Source: Akkermansia muciniphila
GTDB taxonomy: Bacteria; Verrucomicrobiota; Verrucomicrobiia; Verrucomicrobiales; V1-33
Direction: 5' to 3'
DNA length: 64,000 bases
Assembly: GCA_943333275.1 (NCBI GenBank)
Contig: CALQSQ010000006.1
Coordinates: forward strand, 1 to 64,000
In this document: in pieces, positions 63,850 to 64,000 of the stretch
How positions within the stretch are numbered: the stretch's first letter is position 1
Layout of the letters: each line of letters opens with the position of its first letter
The notes under the pieces: generated by a model
Seen by the model: the letters and a program-made list of their open reading frames with translations, nothing else
Databases searched by the model: none
What the model was told of the DNA's origin: nothing
Translations under genes and position numbers: made by a program

Positions 63850-63890
63850 AGGTGAGCAACCGGTGGCTGGGTAAGATGGAAGTCGGCTAT
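63777..63890 (+). repeat. Direct 37-base duplication
   Basis: Bases 63777-63813 and 63854-63890 are identical except for one A/G difference. The first copy is inside the 63229 gene; the second follows its stop and sits in the -1 frame relative to it. The second copy reads S-N-R-W-L-G-K-M-E-V-G-Y-A-P-P then stops. Confidence 0.8.
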
Positions 63891-63958
63891 GCTCCGCCCT
63901 GATCAGGCTGGAAGCTAATCGGTTGAAATGCGCCCGGCATGGCGTTGATTAGCCTCAG

Positions 63959-64000
63959 ATGATGAGCGATCAGGAAATACAAAATCACACCGCCGAGTGT
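63959..64000 (+). CDS. Possible 5' end of a gene running off the window
   Basis: ATG 63959 opens a frame of 14 codons to the window edge, M-M-S-D-Q-E-I-Q-N-H-T-A-E-C. There is no clear ribosome-binding site, and 42 bases are too few to judge. Listed only so that the edge is not overlooked. Confidence 0.2.
   Translation, partial: MMSDQEIQNHTAEC

Overview
The window looks like a chromosomal segment of a free-living member of the Verrucomicrobiota. No rRNA or tRNA was seen, so this rests on protein content: a TIGR02597-type protein, PEP-CTERM proteins, a giant lamin-tail/CotH protein, secreted proteins ending in a D-x-D-G-x-x-N-L-x-E-Y-A segment plus a C-terminal F-Y-R or F-L-R strand, SGNH/DUF1080 and Gfo/Idh enzymes, and many hypothetical secreted proteins. 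Genes are dense, often coupled by ATGA overlaps, and Shine-Dalgarno sequences are weak. Many starts were therefore set by signal peptides, family length or neighbouring features.

Layout. 1-9.3 kb: end of an unknown gene coupled to an ABC-2-type ATPase, a secreted hypothetical, an inverted repeat, an MsbA-like exporter behind an ammonium channel, a coiled-coil membrane protein, and a J-protein/Hsp70 pair. 9.3-20.2 kb: RDD protein, 1969-residue lamin-tail/CotH protein, membrane hypothetical, Uma2 nuclease and UvrD-type helicase. 20.3-25.4 kb: a cobalamin riboswitch followed by three translationally coupled surface-protein genes, the most interesting locus here. 25.4-29.8 kb: GT4 glycosyltransferase and lactonase, divergent from an M13 peptidase. 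29.8-31.9 kb: a winged-helix regulator, a perfect 12-bp palindrome, an SbtA-type bicarbonate transporter and a lipoprotein beta-carbonic anhydrase. 32-34.5 kb: a tandem triplication of TPR lipoprotein genes. 34.5-45.1 kb: a cytosine-poor tract, a nested inverted-repeat element, small membrane proteins, an M20 peptidase, a second Uma2 protein, a short PaaK-like adenylating enzyme, a beta-helix protein, an EVE protein and a UDP-sugar pyrophosphorylase.

45.3-54.5 kb is a nine-gene type II secretion/type IV pilus-like operon (G-H-I-J-K-L-M-C-D order) without the E ATPase or F platform protein. A strong A-tract promoter then drives a TIGR02597 protein, followed by two tandem PEP-CTERM paralogues and a terminator. 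57.4-64 kb holds a thioredoxin-fold-like hypothetical, a Tat-exported Gfo/Idh oxidoreductase, an SGNH-DUF1080 fusion with a G11 tract, a sialate-O-acetylesterase-like protein and a small secreted protein with a duplicated 3' end.

The overall theme is the cell envelope: secretion machinery, sorted surface proteins, periplasmic sugar chemistry, and uptake of ammonium, bicarbonate and probably cobalamin. All functions are inferred from reading motifs; no database search was possible.
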